Origin: Rana temporaria
Lineage: Eukaryota > Chordata > Amphibia > Anura > Ranidae
Assembly (NCBI RefSeq): GCF_905171775.1
Contig: NC_053501.1
Location: 71,407,901 to 71,471,900, forward strand
DNA length: 64,000 nt
Direction of reading: 5' to 3'
In this document: positions 63,299 through 64,000 of the stretch, one piece after another
Position numbering within the stretch: position 1 is the stretch's first letter
How the letters are laid out: every line of letters begins with the position of its first letter
Notes under the pieces: generated by a model
Told to the model about the DNA's origin: nothing
Database searches by the model: none
Seen by the model: the letters and a program-made list of their open reading frames with translations, nothing else
Position numbers and translations under genes: made by a program

Positions 63299-63652
63299 CT
63301 TAAAGAGGAAGTAAACCCTTATGGGTTTTTCTTCCTCTTTTGTTCCCTGCAAAGTAAATGCCTAGTTGACTAGTATGCATTGCATACTAGGCCATTATGT
63401 GCCACTTACCTGCAAACAAAGCCTGTGATGTTCCCAATGTCCCTGCTGGTGGCCGCATCCACCTTCACCCCTCTTCCTTTTGGGGCCTTGCCGGAGCCTG
63501 CGGTCATGGCACAATCGTGCCCTTTCTTCAGTGCGCATGCGCCAATGACGTTGGCGCAGGCTTATATGGTAAATATCTCCTTGACTGTTCCGGTTTAGGA
63601 GATATTTCCAGTACCTACAGGTAAGCCTTATTATAGGCTTACCTGAAGGTAG
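63299..63652. mobile_element. TTAA-started non-autonomous repeat
   Basis: Begins TCTTAAAGAGGAAGTAAACC and ends with a hairpin ACCTACAGGTAAGCC/GGCTTACCTGAAGGT at 63612-63652. The TTAA suggests piggyBac-type mobility; the partner end is not clear. Confidence 0.45.
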
Positions 63653-64000
63653 GAGCAGTATATTGGGAGTATAAGACTTGCGCTGTCACATGTAGATCAG
63701 TTGGCCTTCTTTGTGAACCCATTGGTCCTTCAGATAGTTCTGAGCTGCAGACAGTTTCTAGTTGCTTCTTTGACCTGTCAGTGACGGTTTCCCACCCCTC
63801 AGGTCGACTGCTTTTAGACATCCAGGCTGTTACTTTCTTCCTGTGTCCCTCAATAGACGAGAAAGAAAATAAAATGTTTGTGCTTATCATAATCAAATTG
63901 TTTGGAGTCCATGAAGGGACACTGGTCTCACTCCTTTGTGTATTTTGCTTTGCCTTTGGTTCTATTTTTCACATATCTGAGGCATTCAGGGTAGAGGAGT
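63653..64000. other. No recognised gene
   Basis: Short chance frames only; nothing supported up to the window end. Confidence 0.4.

Overview
This window looks like intergenic DNA from a large, transposon-rich vertebrate genome, most likely an anuran amphibian and possibly ranid-like. No host gene could be supported. The evidence is the mixture of elements: PIF/Harbinger transposons with their MITEs, an intact DIRS-type tyrosine-recombinase retrotransposon, a full-length L1/Tx1-like LINE, CR1/L2-like LINE tails, Tc1/mariner ends, a piggyBac copy, hAT elements with 8-bp target duplications, and Ty3/Gypsy remnants. The species assignment is inference from element types; no database search was run.

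Layout. 1-1.7 kb: right part of an autonomous Harbinger element with a decayed, once-spliced transposase. 2.07-6.76 kb: a fold-back element with about 535-bp ancestral arms, invaded by two Harbinger MITEs, a hAT MITE with a 77-bp minisatellite, and a LINE tail. 6.79-12.64 kb: a complete DIRS element with inverted terminal repeats, an internal complementary region, and open gag, RT/RNase H and tyrosine-recombinase frames. 12.6-31.8 kb: Tc1, hAT, Harbinger MITE, LINE, TTAA-flanked and Gypsy LTR fragments, plus an uncharacterised repetitive-protein frame near 26-27 kb. 31.83-39.46 kb: a full-length L1-like element on the minus strand with 15-bp target duplications and two intact ORFs. 39.7-51.3 kb: Harbinger MITEs, a near-perfect 343-bp palindrome inside a 15-bp target duplication, and three copies of a palindromic element family whose centre carries outward-facing TATA boxes, together with a truncated hAT transposase gene. 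51.77-54.07 kb: a dead piggyBac element. 54.9-56.4 kb: rearranged Gypsy remnants with a chromodomain. 57.60-62.57 kb: a complete autonomous Harbinger with an intact transposase gene and a convergent three-exon Myb/SANT-like gene. 62.6-64 kb: MITE-type repeats.

How the parts relate. The Harbinger transposase and Myb-like protein at 57.6-62.6 kb form a two-gene transposition module. The decayed Harbinger at the window start shares its subterminal sequence with the GGGCC-type MITEs scattered through the window, so it is a plausible relative of their source. The DIRS and L1 elements each keep everything expected for autonomous movement. The palindromic family at 42.6-51.3 kb fits no class I can name and is the best candidate for something undescribed.
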